This document shows positions 13,701-23,444 of a stretch of 64,000 bases of DNA, piece by piece. The stretch is from Lucinisca nassula. Taxonomy: Eukaryota > Mollusca > Bivalvia > Lucinida > Lucinidae. A model generated the notes under the pieces. That model worked only from the letters and a program-made list of their open reading frames with translations. It did no database searches and was not told where the DNA came from. Position numbers and translations under genes: made by a program. The DNA lies in assembly GCA_963580285.1 (NCBI GenBank), contig OY757014.1:103604072-103668071 (forward strand), read 5' to 3'. Position 1 is the first letter of the stretch. Each line of letters starts with the position of its first letter.

Positions 13701-16700
13701 CGTTTAAAGCTTTTTCTATTTTTAGCTCTGGCGGCCATTTTGTTCACCTGAGCCGAACGGTTGGGCAATTTTGGTAGAGGGTCACCGAAGGAACATTCCT
13801 GTGAAGTAATTTCAAAATCCATCCACTAGTTAAGGAGAAAAAGTCATTGAAAGCTTTTTCTATTTTTAGCTCTGGCGGCCATTTTGTTCACCCGAGCGGA
13901 ACGGTTTGAGCAATTATGGTAGAGGGTCACCCAAGGAACATTCCTGTCAAGTAATTTCGAAATCCATCCACTGGTTAAGGAGAAGTCCTTTAAAGGTTTT
14001 TCTATTTTTAGCTCTGGTGGCCATTTTGTTCACCAGAGCGGATTGGTTTGAGCAATTTGAGTAGAGGGGCACCCAAGAAACCTTCCTGTGCAATAATTTC
14101 AAAATCCATCCACTGGTTAAGGAGAAGAAGTTGTTTAAAGGTTTTTCTATTTTTAGCTCTGGCGGCCATTTTGTTCACCAGAGCTGAACGGTTTGAGCAA
14201 TTTTGGTAAAGGGTCACCCAAGGAACATTCCTGTGAAACAATTTCAAAATCCATCCACTTGTTAAGCAGGAGAAGTCGTTTAAAGAATTTTCTATTTTTA
14301 GCTCTGGTGGCCATCTTGTTTACCCGAGCGGAACAGTTTGAGCAATTTTGGTAGAGGATCACCCATGGAGCATTCCTGTGAAATTAGATCAAAATCTGTC
14401 CAGCAGTTTTGGAGGAGATGTTGTTTAAAGCAAAAGTTGACGACGGACGCACGCACGCACGGACGACGGACGACGGACAAAGACTGATCCCAAAAGCTCA
14501 CCTTGAGCACTTCGTGCTCAGGTGAGCTAAAAAGCTTTAAACGACTTTTTCTCCTTAACTAGTGGATGGATTTTGAAATTACTTCACAGCAATGTTCCTT
14601 CGGTGACCCTCTACCAAAATTGCCCAAACCGTTCCGCTCGGGTGAACAAAATGGCCACCAGAGCTAAAAATAGAAAAAGCTTTAAACGACTTTTTCTCCT
14701 TAACCAGTGGATGGATTTTAAAATTATTTCACTGGAAGGTTCCTTGGGGGATCCTCTACCAAAATTGCTCAAACAGTTTCCGCTCGGGTGAACAAAATGG
14801 CCACCAGAGCTAAAAATAGAAAAACCTTTAAACACCTTCTACTCCTTAAACAGTGGATGGATTTTGAAATTATTTCACAGGAATGTTCCTTTGGTAAACC
14901 TCTACAAAAACTGCTCATACTGTTCCCCTCGGGTGAACAAAATGGCCGCTAGAGCTAAAAATAGAAAAACCTTTTAACGACTTCTTCTCCATAACCAGTG
15001 GATGGATTTTGAAATTATTTCTAAGGAATGTTTGTTTGGTGACCCTCTACCAAAATTGCTCATACTGTTCTGCTCGGGTGAACAAAATGGCCGCCAGAGC
15101 TTAAAATAGAAAAACCTTTAAACGACTTCTTCTCTTTTACCAGCGGATGGATTTTGAAATCACTTAATAGGAATGTTCCTTGGGTGGCCCTCCACCAAAA
15201 TTGCTCAAACAGTTCAGCTCGGGTTAACAAAATGGCCACCAGAGCTAAAAATAGAATAACCTTTAAACGCAATTTTCTCCTTAACCAGTGGATGGATTTT
15301 GAAATTATTACACCAGAATGTTCCTTGGGTGACCCTTTACCAAAATTGCTCAAACCGTTCCGCTCAGGTCAACAAAATGTCCGACAGAGCTAAAAATAGA
15401 AAAAGCTTTAAACGACTTTTTCTCCTTAACTAGTGGATGGTTTTTGAAATTACTTCACAGGAATGTTCCTTCCGTGACCCTCTACCGAAATTGCCCAAAC
15501 CGTTCCGCTCGGGTGAACAAAATGGCCGCCAGAGCTAAAAATAGAAAAAGCTTTAAACGACTTTTTCTCCTTAACCAGTGGATGGATTTTAAAATTATTT
15601 CACTGGAAGGTTCCTTGGGGGATCCTCTACCAAAATTGCTCAAACAGTTTCCACTCGGATGAACAAAATGGCCACCAGAGCGAAAAATAGAAAAACCTTT
15701 AAACACCTTCTACTCCTTAAACAGTGGATGGATTTTGAAATTATTTCACAGGAATGTTCCTTTGGTAAACCTCTACAAAAATTGCTCATACTGTTCCCCT
15801 CGGGTGAACAAAATGGCCGCCAGAGCTAAAAATAGAAAAACCTTTAAACGACTTCTTCTCCATAACCAGTGGATGGATTTTGAAATTATTTCTAAGGAAT
15901 GTTTGTTTGGTGACCCTCTACCAAAATTGCTCATACTGTTCCGCTCGGGTGAACAAAATGGTCGCAAGAGCTTAAAATAGAAAAACCTTTAAACGACTTC
16001 TACTCCTTTACCAGCCGATGGATTTTGAAATCACTTAAAAGGAATGTTCCTTGGGTTGCCCTCCACCAAAATTGCTCAAAAATGGCCGCCAGAGCTAAAA
16101 ATAGAATAACCTTTAAACGCACTTTTCTCCTTAACCAGTGGATGGATTTTGAAATTATTTCACCAGAATATTCCTTGGGTGACCCTTTACCAAAATTGCT
16201 CAAACCGTTCCGCTCAGGTCAACAAAATGGCCGACAGAGCTAAAAATAGAAAAACATTTAAATGACTTCTCCTTAACAAGTGGATGGATTTTGAAATTAT
16301 TTCACAGGAATATTCCTTCGGTGACCCTCTACCACAATTGCTCAAACCGTTCCGCTCGGTTGAATAAAATGGCCACCAGAGCTAAAAATAGAAAAAACTT
16401 TAAATGACTTCTTCTCCTTAACCCGTGGATGGATTTTGAAATAACTTCACAGGATTGATCCTTGGGCGACCCTCTACAAAAAGTGCTCAAACCATTCTGC
16501 TCTGGTGAACAAGCTGGCTGCCAGAGCTAAAAATAGAAAACCTTTAAACGACTTCTTCTCCTTAACCAGTGGATGGATTTTGAAATTACTTGACAGGAAT
16601 GTTCCTTGGGTGACCCTCCACCAAAATTGCTCAAACTATGCTGCTCTGGTGAACAAAACCTTTAAACAACTTCTTCTCCTTAACCAGTGGATTGATTATG

Positions 16701-19700
16701 AAATAATTTGACAGGAATGAGGTTTGAGGTTTTTAGCTGTGGTGGCCATCATGCTCATTTAAGCAAAATATTTTTAGCAATTTTGTTAGAGGGTCACTCA
16801 TGGAACATTCCTATAAAATTGCTTCCTTTTAGAGAAAGATGTCTTTTGAAAGTTTTGGCCCCCACCCATCTTGGCTGCAAGGTGCTTCTACAGGAGTATT
16901 GGTAAACCACTTTGAAGGTTTTAGCCTGTCTAGGCAAAGTGGTGCAAGTGGAACCATCAATACATTTAAACCCCATTGGTTTCATTGGGCGGCAGGGCTT
17001 GAGATGTCGTTTCATCAAAAATGACTTCTACTTCTCAAAATGACTTCTACTCCTAAACAGGCAGACTGATTTTGAATTAATTTCACAGAAATGGTCTTTG
17101 GGTCCAACCAAAATTGCTCAAACCCTCCACTCCACCATATATTACCCACAATTCTGTTTGTTCAATAGGATCAGGTGAGCGATCCAGGGCCATCATGGCC
17201 CTCTTGTTCCGTTATTCATAATAACTCAAAAACCATTTGAGGTAGTTTCATGAAACTTCAAACAAATGTAAAGCACTATGAGGCGATGTGCAGAGCGCAT
17301 GAACCATAACTCTGGATTAACTACTTTTGGAGTTATTGCCCTTTGAACATTGAAAAATGGCAATTCTAACCTTGTCCACTCCATAACTTATGAAACTTCA
17401 CACAAATGTAAAGCACTATGAGACGTTGTGCAGAGCGCATGAACCATAACTCTGGATTGCCTTTTTTACCACCTTTAGTTAGAGGCTGAAAGCTGAAAAC
17501 ATTTTTTTCTTGTATTTTTGAAAGTTGATTTTTAAAATCAAGTTTCTATGTCATTACATTTCTACTTCTGGTACTGGACCGTGTAACTCCACTTCCGCTG
17601 TTCATTTGCTGCATAAAATAGTCCAAATGAACACTTGAAAATTAATTTTGCAGGCATGGAACATCTTTCAAAATATTTCAGTTTTCTGGACTTTATACAG
17701 GTTGAATATAAATTGGCACAGAAAGACGAATTCTGAAAAGAAAACAGTACACTGGGACTATTTTCCTACTCGCTTTCAAATGATATTTATGTTTTACTCT
17801 TTCATCCCCGAGTTTCTAAACAGGACTCTTCTCGCTTTAAATATATTCTTATAGAAAGGGATTTCTGATTGGTTTACTGACATGATGACAAACAGTGTAC
17901 ATGTAGATTCTGGCGAGACTTTCTAGCTATGTGCAGCAGGGCTCGAGAAACTGAAGAATCAAAATCGGTCCAGCCAGATTTCGCCAAAAATTACGGAAAT
18001 TGCCGATCGGTTTCGGTAATTTCCGTAAACGCCATTGGCGATTTACGATTTCAAAATGTGTTATTAGCGTAACGAATGACATACCGATGTTCCTCTTACA
18101 CTTGTCAACGGATATGAGCACCAGTATCTCGATTATAAACAGCAATTATTGCTCACATCGTTAATATTTCATATACTTTCATTTTCTACGCCAGATTTCA
18201 TCTACTTTCATTTTCCCATTATCCGGGTCACTCTGAACCTAAAGACTACTAAAGGGAAACAACCTATGTGGGGCAGTCAAAGACCAGTTCGATGGTCATT
18301 CTATTTTTTCCCCTTTTTAAAACCTTTAAAATATTTCTTATTTCACGCATTTTATTTTGCCCAAATTGCTTTGTTTACAAATGGCGACCGATATGGCCGC
18401 CATGTGGTCTGAAAATGACGTCATACGATTTCCGTTTACACAATACACATTAATGCAGTCAAGGACGTAACACACCTGTTTTATGTCATTGATTTTAATA
18501 GAGCGTATTTCTAAAAAAAAACAAAAAACGTTTTGTACGGGTTAAAAAATCGAAAAACATTTCTTTACTCTCGAACCAATACATGGCCGAACGTGAGTCA
18601 TTAAAAATCTTACATGGCCGAACCGAGTTTTAAAGAATATAAATACATATTTTACGATTACACAAGCCTGAAACAAATCGCTTTGTCTACAAATTGCGAC
18701 AGATATTGAAGCCACATGATCTGAAAATCACGTCATGCGGTTTCATTTTAATTCATTCAAGGTCGTAACACACACGGGGTTTATGTTATTGGTTTCAATG
18801 GAGCGTATTTCTTAAATAAAAATACCATTTAGAATGGGTGAAATAAGGCATTTTCCCTTGAAGGCATAACACGCAATGTTCAGACATGACAGGTGTGTAT
18901 TGAAAATTGCGCCCTGTGAAAAAAAAAAAAAATTATATTCAAATACCAGTTCTATAGTAAGCCATAAATTAATGACTTGTGTAAACAAACTAGCGTTTGT
19001 CCTGCATTGATTGACTTAATTTTCTCACCTTGCCAGCTTGCCGTTACGCCTGAGGCCAGTGTTCACGGATTAATAATTTTGACACACGGGTCAAATTTCG
19101 CTGCGATAAGATCGAAGAACCCGACGTGGACTTGTCCGATTTTCACCTAGTTAGATAATGAACCGGTCTAACACCTTGTGCTGTAGGGTTTTTTTGTATA
19201 CATGCTTGGATTATCACTGATAAAAGGTCAGCTTGTTTTTACAACAATGATTTAGCGAAAATTTTCGAACCGATTTTTTTAAAATGTTATAGAATTATGG
19301 ACCGATTTTTTAATCTTCACCTTTAGTAAAAATCGGTTTATGGATGGCAAATTCGGTCCGGAACCGGAAAACCGGCATTTTCTCGAGCCCTGATGTGCAG
19401 TCTTATCAGGATCTACAAGGTTTGCATAGATACAGTGTATTTCTGCCTCGGGGTCTGCATAGGTCTACAGGGTTAGCTTATCAGTGACCAACTAAATAAC
19501 CTTTTACTGACCTACAAGTTGCCTGCTTTCGAGAGCTCTAATTGTTAGCTGTGTTCCGTACTTTAGCAAATAGTGAAGACACCGATCAGATCTTAACTGT
19601 TTCAGAATGTCCCAGTATTGAAACAATTAATTGGCATTTATGGGTTAATGTTTTAGGACTCTGTACAGGTTAGAATAAACGTATTTTAATTCGCCTTGGG

Positions 19701-21412
19701 TAAACGCCACGTCTGATCAGGGTTATAATGTCTAAATCAAATGGTTTAAAATGATCTTTTTTGTCAAATTATTCTCCTTTTTATGTCCCGACGCCCAAAG
19801 GAACATAGTTCCAAGCGGCTGCACAACGTATGTGCATCGTCGTATCAATGCGACGTTGATGCGACGTTGCTAAGACATCATATGCCTGCTAGGAGAACTT
19901 CTCTGTAAGATTATTAGCAGATATGTACTGAGCTAATTTAGAAATTTATGGTTCGACCATGAAGAAATTGGCAGACACATTTATTTTTCTTTCTTCCATT
20001 TTTTCTTCGTGGGTGTAGTTGAGTGAGGCAATGGCGATGTGTATCTTGTGTCACTCGGGAGCCCAGCTGATACTGACTTACAGTTGGGCAACACCTGCTG
20101 TCCTTGCAGCTGGTAACGGTAGAGAGGGGGAGTGTTGATATTTCTTCTGTTTCTACACTTCCATTCATTTTCCTCTTTCTCCTCTGTCCCTCACTTTCAT
20201 CTCCTCTACAACGACCCCCGCCCATCGGGGCTTGAAGAAATATATGGGTGTATGATGCTTCCACGCAGAGCTGAAACAGTCCCGCACACGAGTACTGGTA
20301 AACTGCTTAGAGGTTCTAAGCCTGCCCAGGCAAAGCGGTGCGAGTCGGCTCGTCCATGCTTATAAACCCTATTGGTTTCATTGGGCAGCTGGGCTTGATA
20401 TGTCATTTCATCTCAATGTCGGGTAAAAGTCCCACAACATTGGAAGCAACGTCTCCAAAATGACCTTTCCAGTGTCGATGGGGATTAAACCTCAAATCAA
20501 ACAAACAAATCATCTCCTCCAATGTCTCTTCTATCTCTTTTCCCCTTTCTCTTGAAGAAGACAAAAATGATCCACTAGGGTTGACCTGTCGTAAACTCAA
20601 AACAATCGATGAATCATTTTTTTTCTTTGTCAAATTTTTTAACCCTCTGGGACCTTGTCAAATCAGAATCAGAATTGTTACTGGTGACACGTCAAATGAC
20701 ATTCATACACCAGGACCTGTGATATGGGAAGTTAGTCTCTAGATTTTTTCAACAAAATATCTAGATAACTGCTTGATCTACTACTAACATTGTTATTTAA
20801 TAATTATTCCTCATAAATCAACTTTCCTCAGTACTTTCAGTACTTTGATTCTTTTCTGATAGCGCTATAGCGGGGCTATAGTCAGATCCTCTGACAGTTC
20901 TGGTTCTTGATGTTTTCTGCACACAGTGTCCTCAGGTCAGGGACCACCTTTGGAACTGTTCAAAAGTCGTCTTAAAGACCACTTTTGAACAGTCCAAAAG
21001 GTGGTCTTCATATATTTTAACTCCTGATTATTCAGTCTTGAATTGAGAGAACTGGTTGAGCTGTATATTTTCTTATTAGGGCCCCGCACTGAAAGTGTTG
21101 GTGCCCTATAGTAATCACTCTGTCTGTCCGTCCACAAATTTTCCTACTCTGATAGCGCTGCCGGGGCCCTAGTCAGTTTCACTGACAGCTCTAGTTTTTC
21201 TCAAATTGATCCTGTCACCTCCAGTTAAGGCATTTGTACCAGGTAGATTGATTTTTGTTTTTCAGCTTCTGAGAAAGGATGCTCTTCTAGCCAGAGAGAG
21301 ACTTATTTTCACCTATTTCTTCACAAACCCTGCCAAACTTCACCAGGTCATTGATGAACTGTCCTCCAGAGTGCAGGCTGAGAAAAATATAGATGGCGCA
21401 ACACAGAAATAG
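4689..21412 (+). CDS. HAUS3: HAUS augmin-like complex subunit 3, C-terminal part (4 exons)
   Basis: HAUS3 belongs to the eight-subunit augmin complex, which docks on spindle microtubules and recruits the gamma-tubulin ring complex for branching nucleation. The joined exons 4689-4785, 7751-7898, 11926-12103 and 21266-21412 give 189 residues and a TAG stop. The product is helical and charged, as expected for the C-terminal coiled coil. Landmarks shared in order with vertebrate HAUS3 are TIDSRDKSTARLYHML (vertebrate TIDTKDYSTHRLYQVL), KQLFLTYATLVENAKKLQQ (KELFLTHGNLEEVAEKLKQ), an MCENLIYAG block, then DVLEDVENKKK, and a final LIFTYFFTNPAKL block. All introns start GT and end AG, and the phases (1, 2, 0) match at each junction. 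The N-terminal two thirds was not found in 1-4688. The family was recognised from remembered homologues, not by a search. Confidence 0.9.
4946..5104 (+). repeat. SINE-D, 5' part
   Basis: Head AGCCTAGTGGGTAAGGGCGC and TGAGATGCCAAGTTCT body, as at 6800 and 42487. It is interrupted by a MITE; the tail (TGAAAAGGCCATAAAACC) resumes after 5324. Confidence 0.65.
5105..5324. mobile_element. P4 MITE (TTAA-type), decayed
   Basis: CATTGCATGCGGGAAACCCC start and GACAAATGGACTTGTCC to TATGG end, with half of the shared AAACAGTGCAGGCCCAGATC core. The better copy is at 11642-11872. The second arm of the core is degraded. Confidence 0.65.
5524..6303. mobile_element. 780-bp TIR element with TTTAA duplication
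   Basis: Terminal inverted repeats start CAGGTCTAAGAAAGTTGT and run about 70 bases with internal AAATTTAAAGAC repeats. TTTAA flanks both ends. Removing the element and one TTTAA restores TTTCCTTTAAGAG, matching the related sequence near 7235. No transposase frame was seen. Confidence 0.8.
6402..6545 (+). repeat. SINE-A copy
   Basis: CTCCAAGGTGTAGTGGATAA head, GGGTTCGATCCAGG B box and GTTGGTGGGACATAAAAC tail. Confidence 0.78.
6800..6985 (+). repeat. SINE-D copy
   Basis: GGGCCTCCTTGGCATAATGG head, GAGATGCCAAGTTCTGCAG middle and GGACTGTAAAACTG tail. Same family as 4946 and 42487. Confidence 0.65.
6990..7700. other. HAUS3 intron; related CTTAAAGGAAAG sequence
   Basis: Contains a partial palindrome CTACTCTTAAAGGAAAGAAT / TTCTTTCCTTTAAGAG (about 7182-7242). 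It is the uninterrupted relative of the sequence that took the 5524-6303 insertion. Nothing else recognised. Confidence 0.5.
7751..7898 (+). CDS. HAUS3: HAUS3 exon
   Basis: The acceptor is TTTTAATCACAG and the donor is GTAAGA. The split first codon (G from the upstream exon plus AT) gives Asp, then EDHSREGKQLFLTYATLVENAKK. The exon ends in phase 2 at HT followed by AT. Heptad-like hydrophobic spacing suggests coiled coil. Confidence 0.9.
7967..8144. mobile_element. Q MITE copy, 3' truncated
   Basis: Begins GGGCCCAGTTGTCAAAGCC. It contains the hairpin AGCAGCTTTTGCATTTGC / GCAAAAGCTGCT. It abuts another copy of the family. Confidence 0.7.
8145..8604. mobile_element. Q MITE copy split by a P1 MITE
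   Basis: Begins TTCTGGTTGTTCAAAGC and ends GTTTTGCACAGTTGGACC. The intact relatives (7967, 40991) read TTGTTAAC then AGTTCTA or TGTTCTA, exactly where the P1 element is inserted here. Confidence 0.78.
8201..8413. mobile_element. P1 MITE (piggyBac-like, TTAA duplicated)
   Basis: TTAA, then CCCTTCTCTTGCTG to CAGCAAGATAAGGG, then TTAA. The core is a GATCAGATGGCTTC / GAAGCCATCTGATC hairpin flanked by AACAGCGTAGATCC / GGATCTACACTGTTT. The empty relatives carry a single TTAA. piggyBac transposons duplicate TTAA and start with CCC. Confidence 0.85.
8650..8755 (+). repeat. SINE-1, 5' half
   Basis: CTCAGTAGCACAGTCAGG tRNA-like head and TGGAGCTTGATCATGAAGC body, ending at GTGGTCAT. The sequence resumes at about 11155 with TCTCTTCTGCTGATCAGA, in register with the full copy at 25006-25317. 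Confidence 0.72.
8756..11154. mobile_element. About 2.4-kb tandem-repeat element splitting a SINE
   Basis: Roughly 150-bp units share TTCCGGAGCATAACTCTGCA, GATACTTGGTAGGATTATAG and AATTATGTCCC. One unit junction is occupied by the element at 8950-10407. The ends were not resolved to the base. Confidence 0.65.
8950..10407. mobile_element. Helentron-like element, GCCCCC hairpin type
   Basis: Left end TATGCCCCCGCATCATCATG with hairpin partner ATGCTGGGGGCATATAG; right end GGACACATTTCTAGT. Inside are about eight units with GACCTCAAGGTCAAGGTCA. Joining the flanks gives CCTTTTTGAATTATGTCCC, the array sequence seen near 10885. Insertion is therefore between two Ts without duplication. Confidence 0.82.
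11155..11312 (+). repeat. SINE-1, 3' half
   Basis: GAAAGAACATGCACTGTACTG, TAAGCCTGTCCAG and TGGGCCATTAAACTTCAAA correspond to the second half of the copy at 25006. It completes the fragment ending at 8755. Confidence 0.72.
11318..11561. mobile_element. P3 MITE (TTAA-type)
   Basis: TTAACCCATAAAATGCC to TCTTAAGGGTTAA. The core hairpin AGATCAGACTG / CAGTCTGATCT sits between GGCAAACAGTATAGACC and ACACTGTTTG. Related copies are at 28742 and 38845. Confidence 0.83.
11565..11640 (+). repeat. SINE-D fragment
   Basis: CCAAAGCCAAGAGGTTAAAAG head and CGTAAACATTAGGTC, as in the SINE at 4946. It is cut short by the MITE that follows, as at 5105. Confidence 0.5.
11642..11872. mobile_element. P4 MITE (TTAA-type)
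   Basis: TTAACCCATTGCATGAGGG to CATACAATGGGTTAA, with TTAA at both edges and the CAGGCCCAGATCAGATG / GGCGTCTGATCAGGGCCTG core. It ends about 50 bases before a HAUS3 exon. Confidence 0.8.
11926..12103 (+). CDS. HAUS3: HAUS3 exon
   Basis: The acceptor is TTTTATAG and the donor GTGAGC follows AAGAAG. AT from the previous exon plus the first G makes Met, then ENDVKMCENLIYAGSS. The second half, QIQDTMMQLRDMIKKLEKG to NKKK, is coiled coil. It ends in phase 0. Confidence 0.92.
12239..12535 (-). repeat. SINE-B copy
   Basis: Reverse orientation: tail TTTGTTTGATCTGAGGTTTAAC first, then AAACCAATAGGGTTTATAAG and head TTCTTCAAGCCCCGATGGGC. Nearly complete. Confidence 0.85.
12545..12640. mobile_element. 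T MITE fragment
   Basis: ACAGTAAAATTCCACTATTAAG and TCTGCTTTAAAAAGC match the left half of the family at 31637-31856. The right half is missing. Confidence 0.7.
12694..17207. mobile_element. 4.5-kb Helentron-like element with 145-bp tandem array
   Basis: Left end TAGCTCACCTGAGCATG with AAGTGCTCAAGGTGAGC hairpin, then TTTTGGGATCAGTCTTTGTC and a GTCC/GTGC-rich run. Right end GGATCAGGTGAGCGATCC, GGGCCATCATGGCCC hairpin, CTCTTGT. Flanks are T and T. The body is about two dozen 145-bp units (GTGGATGGATTTTGAAATT, CTCTACCAAAATTGCTCAAA, AAAATGGCCGCCAGAGC). A SINE-B-derived piece lies near 16960-17020. A second copy is nested inside. Small reading frames are repeat translations. Confidence 0.85.
13364..14529. 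mobile_element. Nested 1.17-kb copy of the same family, opposite orientation
   Basis: Starts ACAAGAGGGCCATGATGG and ends GTGCTCAGGTGAGCTA, flanked by A and A. It carries about five 145-bp units, the same SINE-B-derived piece (13560-13615) and the GGACGACGGACAAAGAC run of its host. The flanks rejoin into the host tandem unit AGCTAAAAATA then AAAAGCTTTAAACG. Confidence 0.82.
17209..17470. repeat. Two tandem units
   Basis: ACAAATGTAAAGCACTATGAG and CAGAGCGCATGAACCATAAC appear twice about 130 bases apart. Confidence 0.7.
17471..17928. other. HAUS3 intron, nothing recognised
   Basis: AT-rich; no exon-like frame, palindrome or known repeat seen. Confidence 0.45.
17937..19392. mobile_element. Non-autonomous hAT-like element, 1456 bp
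   Basis: Ends CAGGGCTCGAGAAA and TTTCTCGAGCCCTG are perfect complements. ATGTGCAG is duplicated at 17929-17936 and 19393-19400, an 8-bp duplication as made by hAT transposases. Inside are TCGGTTT- and ACGGAAAT-type inverted blocks but no transposase frame. Confidence 0.92.
19975..20630 (+). repeat. SINE-E-like repeat interrupted by a SINE-B
   Basis: Pieces 19975-20212 and 20509-20630 match 36990-37235: TGTCCTTGCAGCTGGTAACG, TTCCATTCATTTTCCTC, then TTTCTCTTGAAGAAGACAAA and GGTTGACCTGTCGTAAAC. Confidence 0.65.
20213..20508 (+). repeat. SINE-B copy with target duplication
   Basis: Head CCCCCGCCCATCGGGGCTTG, tail TTAAACCTCAAATCAAAC. TCATCTCCTC stands before the head and again after the tail, consistent with target-primed insertion into SINE-E. 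Confidence 0.85.
20895..21020. mobile_element. T MITE fragment
   Basis: GGGACCACCTTTGGAACTG, GTTCAAAAGTCGTCTTAAAG and the inverse arm form the central hairpin of the family at 31637. The outer ends are lost. Confidence 0.72.
21077..21195. mobile_element. 119-bp Helentron-like mini-element
   Basis: TAGGGCCCCGCACTGAAAG with hairpin partner TTGGTGCCCTATAG, and right end CAGTTTCACTGACAGCTCTAGT, flanked by T and T. The HAUS3 terminal exon begins 70 bases later. Siblings are at 46542 and 46782. Confidence 0.82.
21266..21412 (+). CDS. HAUS3: HAUS3 terminal exon with stop
   Basis: The acceptor is TTTTTGTTTTTCAG and the exon starts in phase 0. It encodes LLRKDALLARERLIFTYFF and ends SSRVQAEKNIDGATQK with a TAG stop. 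The aromatic FTYFF block matches the FYVYFL block near the end of vertebrate HAUS3. No good AATAAA was seen in the next few hundred bases, so the transcript end is open. Confidence 0.9.
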   Translation, partial: LLRKDALLARERLIFTYFFTNPAKLHQVIDELSSRVQAEKNIDGATQK

Positions 21413-21763
21413 AACTGATAATACCGTATTGATCCTAAGTATTGGGACATTTAGGCCGGAGCAAACAGTGCAGACCCAGATCAGCCTGCTCCTAAAGGAG
21501 CAGTCTGATCAGGGTCTACACTGTTTGCCATTCCGTCTGCATCGTTCGGCCTCCTTGCTGGATCGTGAAACAAATTTGTTAAAATTTTAGGAAAATTACA
21601 GCAAGTCCTCAAGTCGTCCCAATTTTTAGGATTTTTACTGTAAATCATGTGGTGGCATAGTCTGAAATGCAGAACTTGGAATAAGCTGCATTGGGACACA
21701 GAGAAGTGTGGTTCTGGAACAGAGATGGAACTTTAAATACCTCATGATGCAGCACTTTTTAAT

Positions 21764-22868
21764 TATGCCCCCGCCATTCGAAGAATGGTGGAAAGGGCAT
21801 ATAGCGTTGCCCCTGTCCGTCCGTCCGTGCGTCCGAAACTTAAACGCAGTCAATAACTTCCTTATTTCTCGATGGATTTTAAAATTACTTGGCAGAAATG
21901 TTAACCATCATGAGACGACGTGTCACGTGCAAAACCCAGGTGCGTACCTCCAAGGTCAAGGTCATACTTAGAGGTCAAAGGTCAAAAAAAGGGTCCGAAA
22001 CTTAAACGCAGTCAATAACTTTCTTATTTCTGTATGGATTTTGAAATTACTTTGTAGAAATGTTAACCATCATGAGACGATGTGTCATGTGCAAAATCCA
22101 GGTTGGTACCTCCAAGGTCAAGGTCATACTTAGAGGTCAAAGGCCAAAAAAAGGGTCCGAAACTTAAACGCAGTCAATAACTTACTTATTTCTTGATGGA
22201 TTTTGAAATTACTTTGAAGAAGTGTTGACCATCATGAGACGATGTGTCACGTGCAAACCCAGATCCGTACCTCCAAGGTCAAGGTCATACTTAGAGGTCA
22301 AAGGCCAAAAAAGGGTCCGAAACTTAAACGCAGTCAATAACTTACTTATTTCTTGATGGATTTTGAAATTACTTTGAAGAAGTGTTGACCATCATGAGAC
22401 GATGTGTCACGTGCAAACCCAGATCCGTACCTCCAAGGTCAAGGTCATACTTAGAGGTCAAAGGTCAAATAAAGGGTCCGAAACTTAAACGCAGTCAATA
22501 ACTTACTTATTTCTGGATGGATTTTAAAATTACTTTGAAGAAATATTAACCATCATGAGACGATGTGTCACGTGCAAACCCAGATCCGTACCTCCAAGGT
22601 CAAGGTCATACTTAGAGGTCCAAGGTAAAAAAAATGTTCGGTCAATAACTTTCTTATCTCTGGATGGATTTTGAAATTATTTGGCAGAAATGTTGGCCAT
22701 CATGAGACAATCTGCCTCACACAAAACCTAGGTCCTTACCTACAAGGTCAAGGTCATACGTGAAAAAAGGGTCCAAAACTTAAACACGGTCAATAACTTT
22801 CTATTGATGAATACGAACAGACATATTTTCAGGCGGGGGCATCCGTGTCCTATGGACGCATTTCTAGT
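21764..22868. mobile_element. Helentron-like element with about 180-bp tandem units
   Basis: Left end TATGCCCCCGCCATTCG with AGAATGG..GGGCATATAG hairpin and a CCGT run; right end GGACGCATTTCTAGT before T. Six units share GAAACTTAAACGCAGTCAAT, CATCATGAGACGATGTG and CAAGGTCAAGGTCATAC. A minimal relative is at 35393-35625. Confidence 0.85.
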
Positions 22869-22869
22869 T

Positions 22870-23440
22870 CACAATGCTGCAGAATAGAAATACAAATAGA
22901 ATTTTAATCTTTCAAGTTTCTGAAAAATTTGGACAGCTCTGTGTTGAAGTGAAAGTGCCAAAAACAGAATTGCAAACAGTTTAGATCCTTATTATGAGAT
23001 GGCTTGTTCCGAGCCATCTCATTTGGATTGGTACTATTTGCTCAGTTGTTAGTTTTGGTCTAGGACTAACAGCATTATCAAGCCATGCTAGTTGCTGTCA
23101 GACCAAATTTGAATGAGCCATATTGTGGCAGTGATAGAACTTGTAGGTGAGAACCATGAAAGACTGGTATTTTTGCCAAGTAATATATTCTCTTGAAGAA
23201 AAGGTTATAAAATGAGGATCTGAATTTCAGGACAAAACACTCCAGCAATATACTGGAACCTGTTTTTGTCCATTTTGAAACACTGCCATTGTTATGTGGA
23301 GACAAAAAAAGAAATAAAAAAAATTATGAACATATTTTTGTTGTTTTAGATAGCAAAATCCGTCATTTTCACCACTTTATCAAATTCTGGCCATTATATA
23401 GTTTCTTACAATACTGTTTGAATAAAAAGAGGATATTTGA
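22870..23440. other. Intergenic, one decayed hairpin core
   Basis: GCAAACAGTTTAGATCC with GAGATGGCTTG / CGAGCCATCTC (22973-23043) is an old copy of the shared MITE core. Nothing else recognised. Confidence 0.55.
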
Positions 23441-23444
23441 TTTT

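Noticed and set aside
12659..16711. Many 60-97 codon frames with AARAKNRK and LPKLLK
   Set aside because: They are the 145-bp tandem unit read in several frames and both strands.
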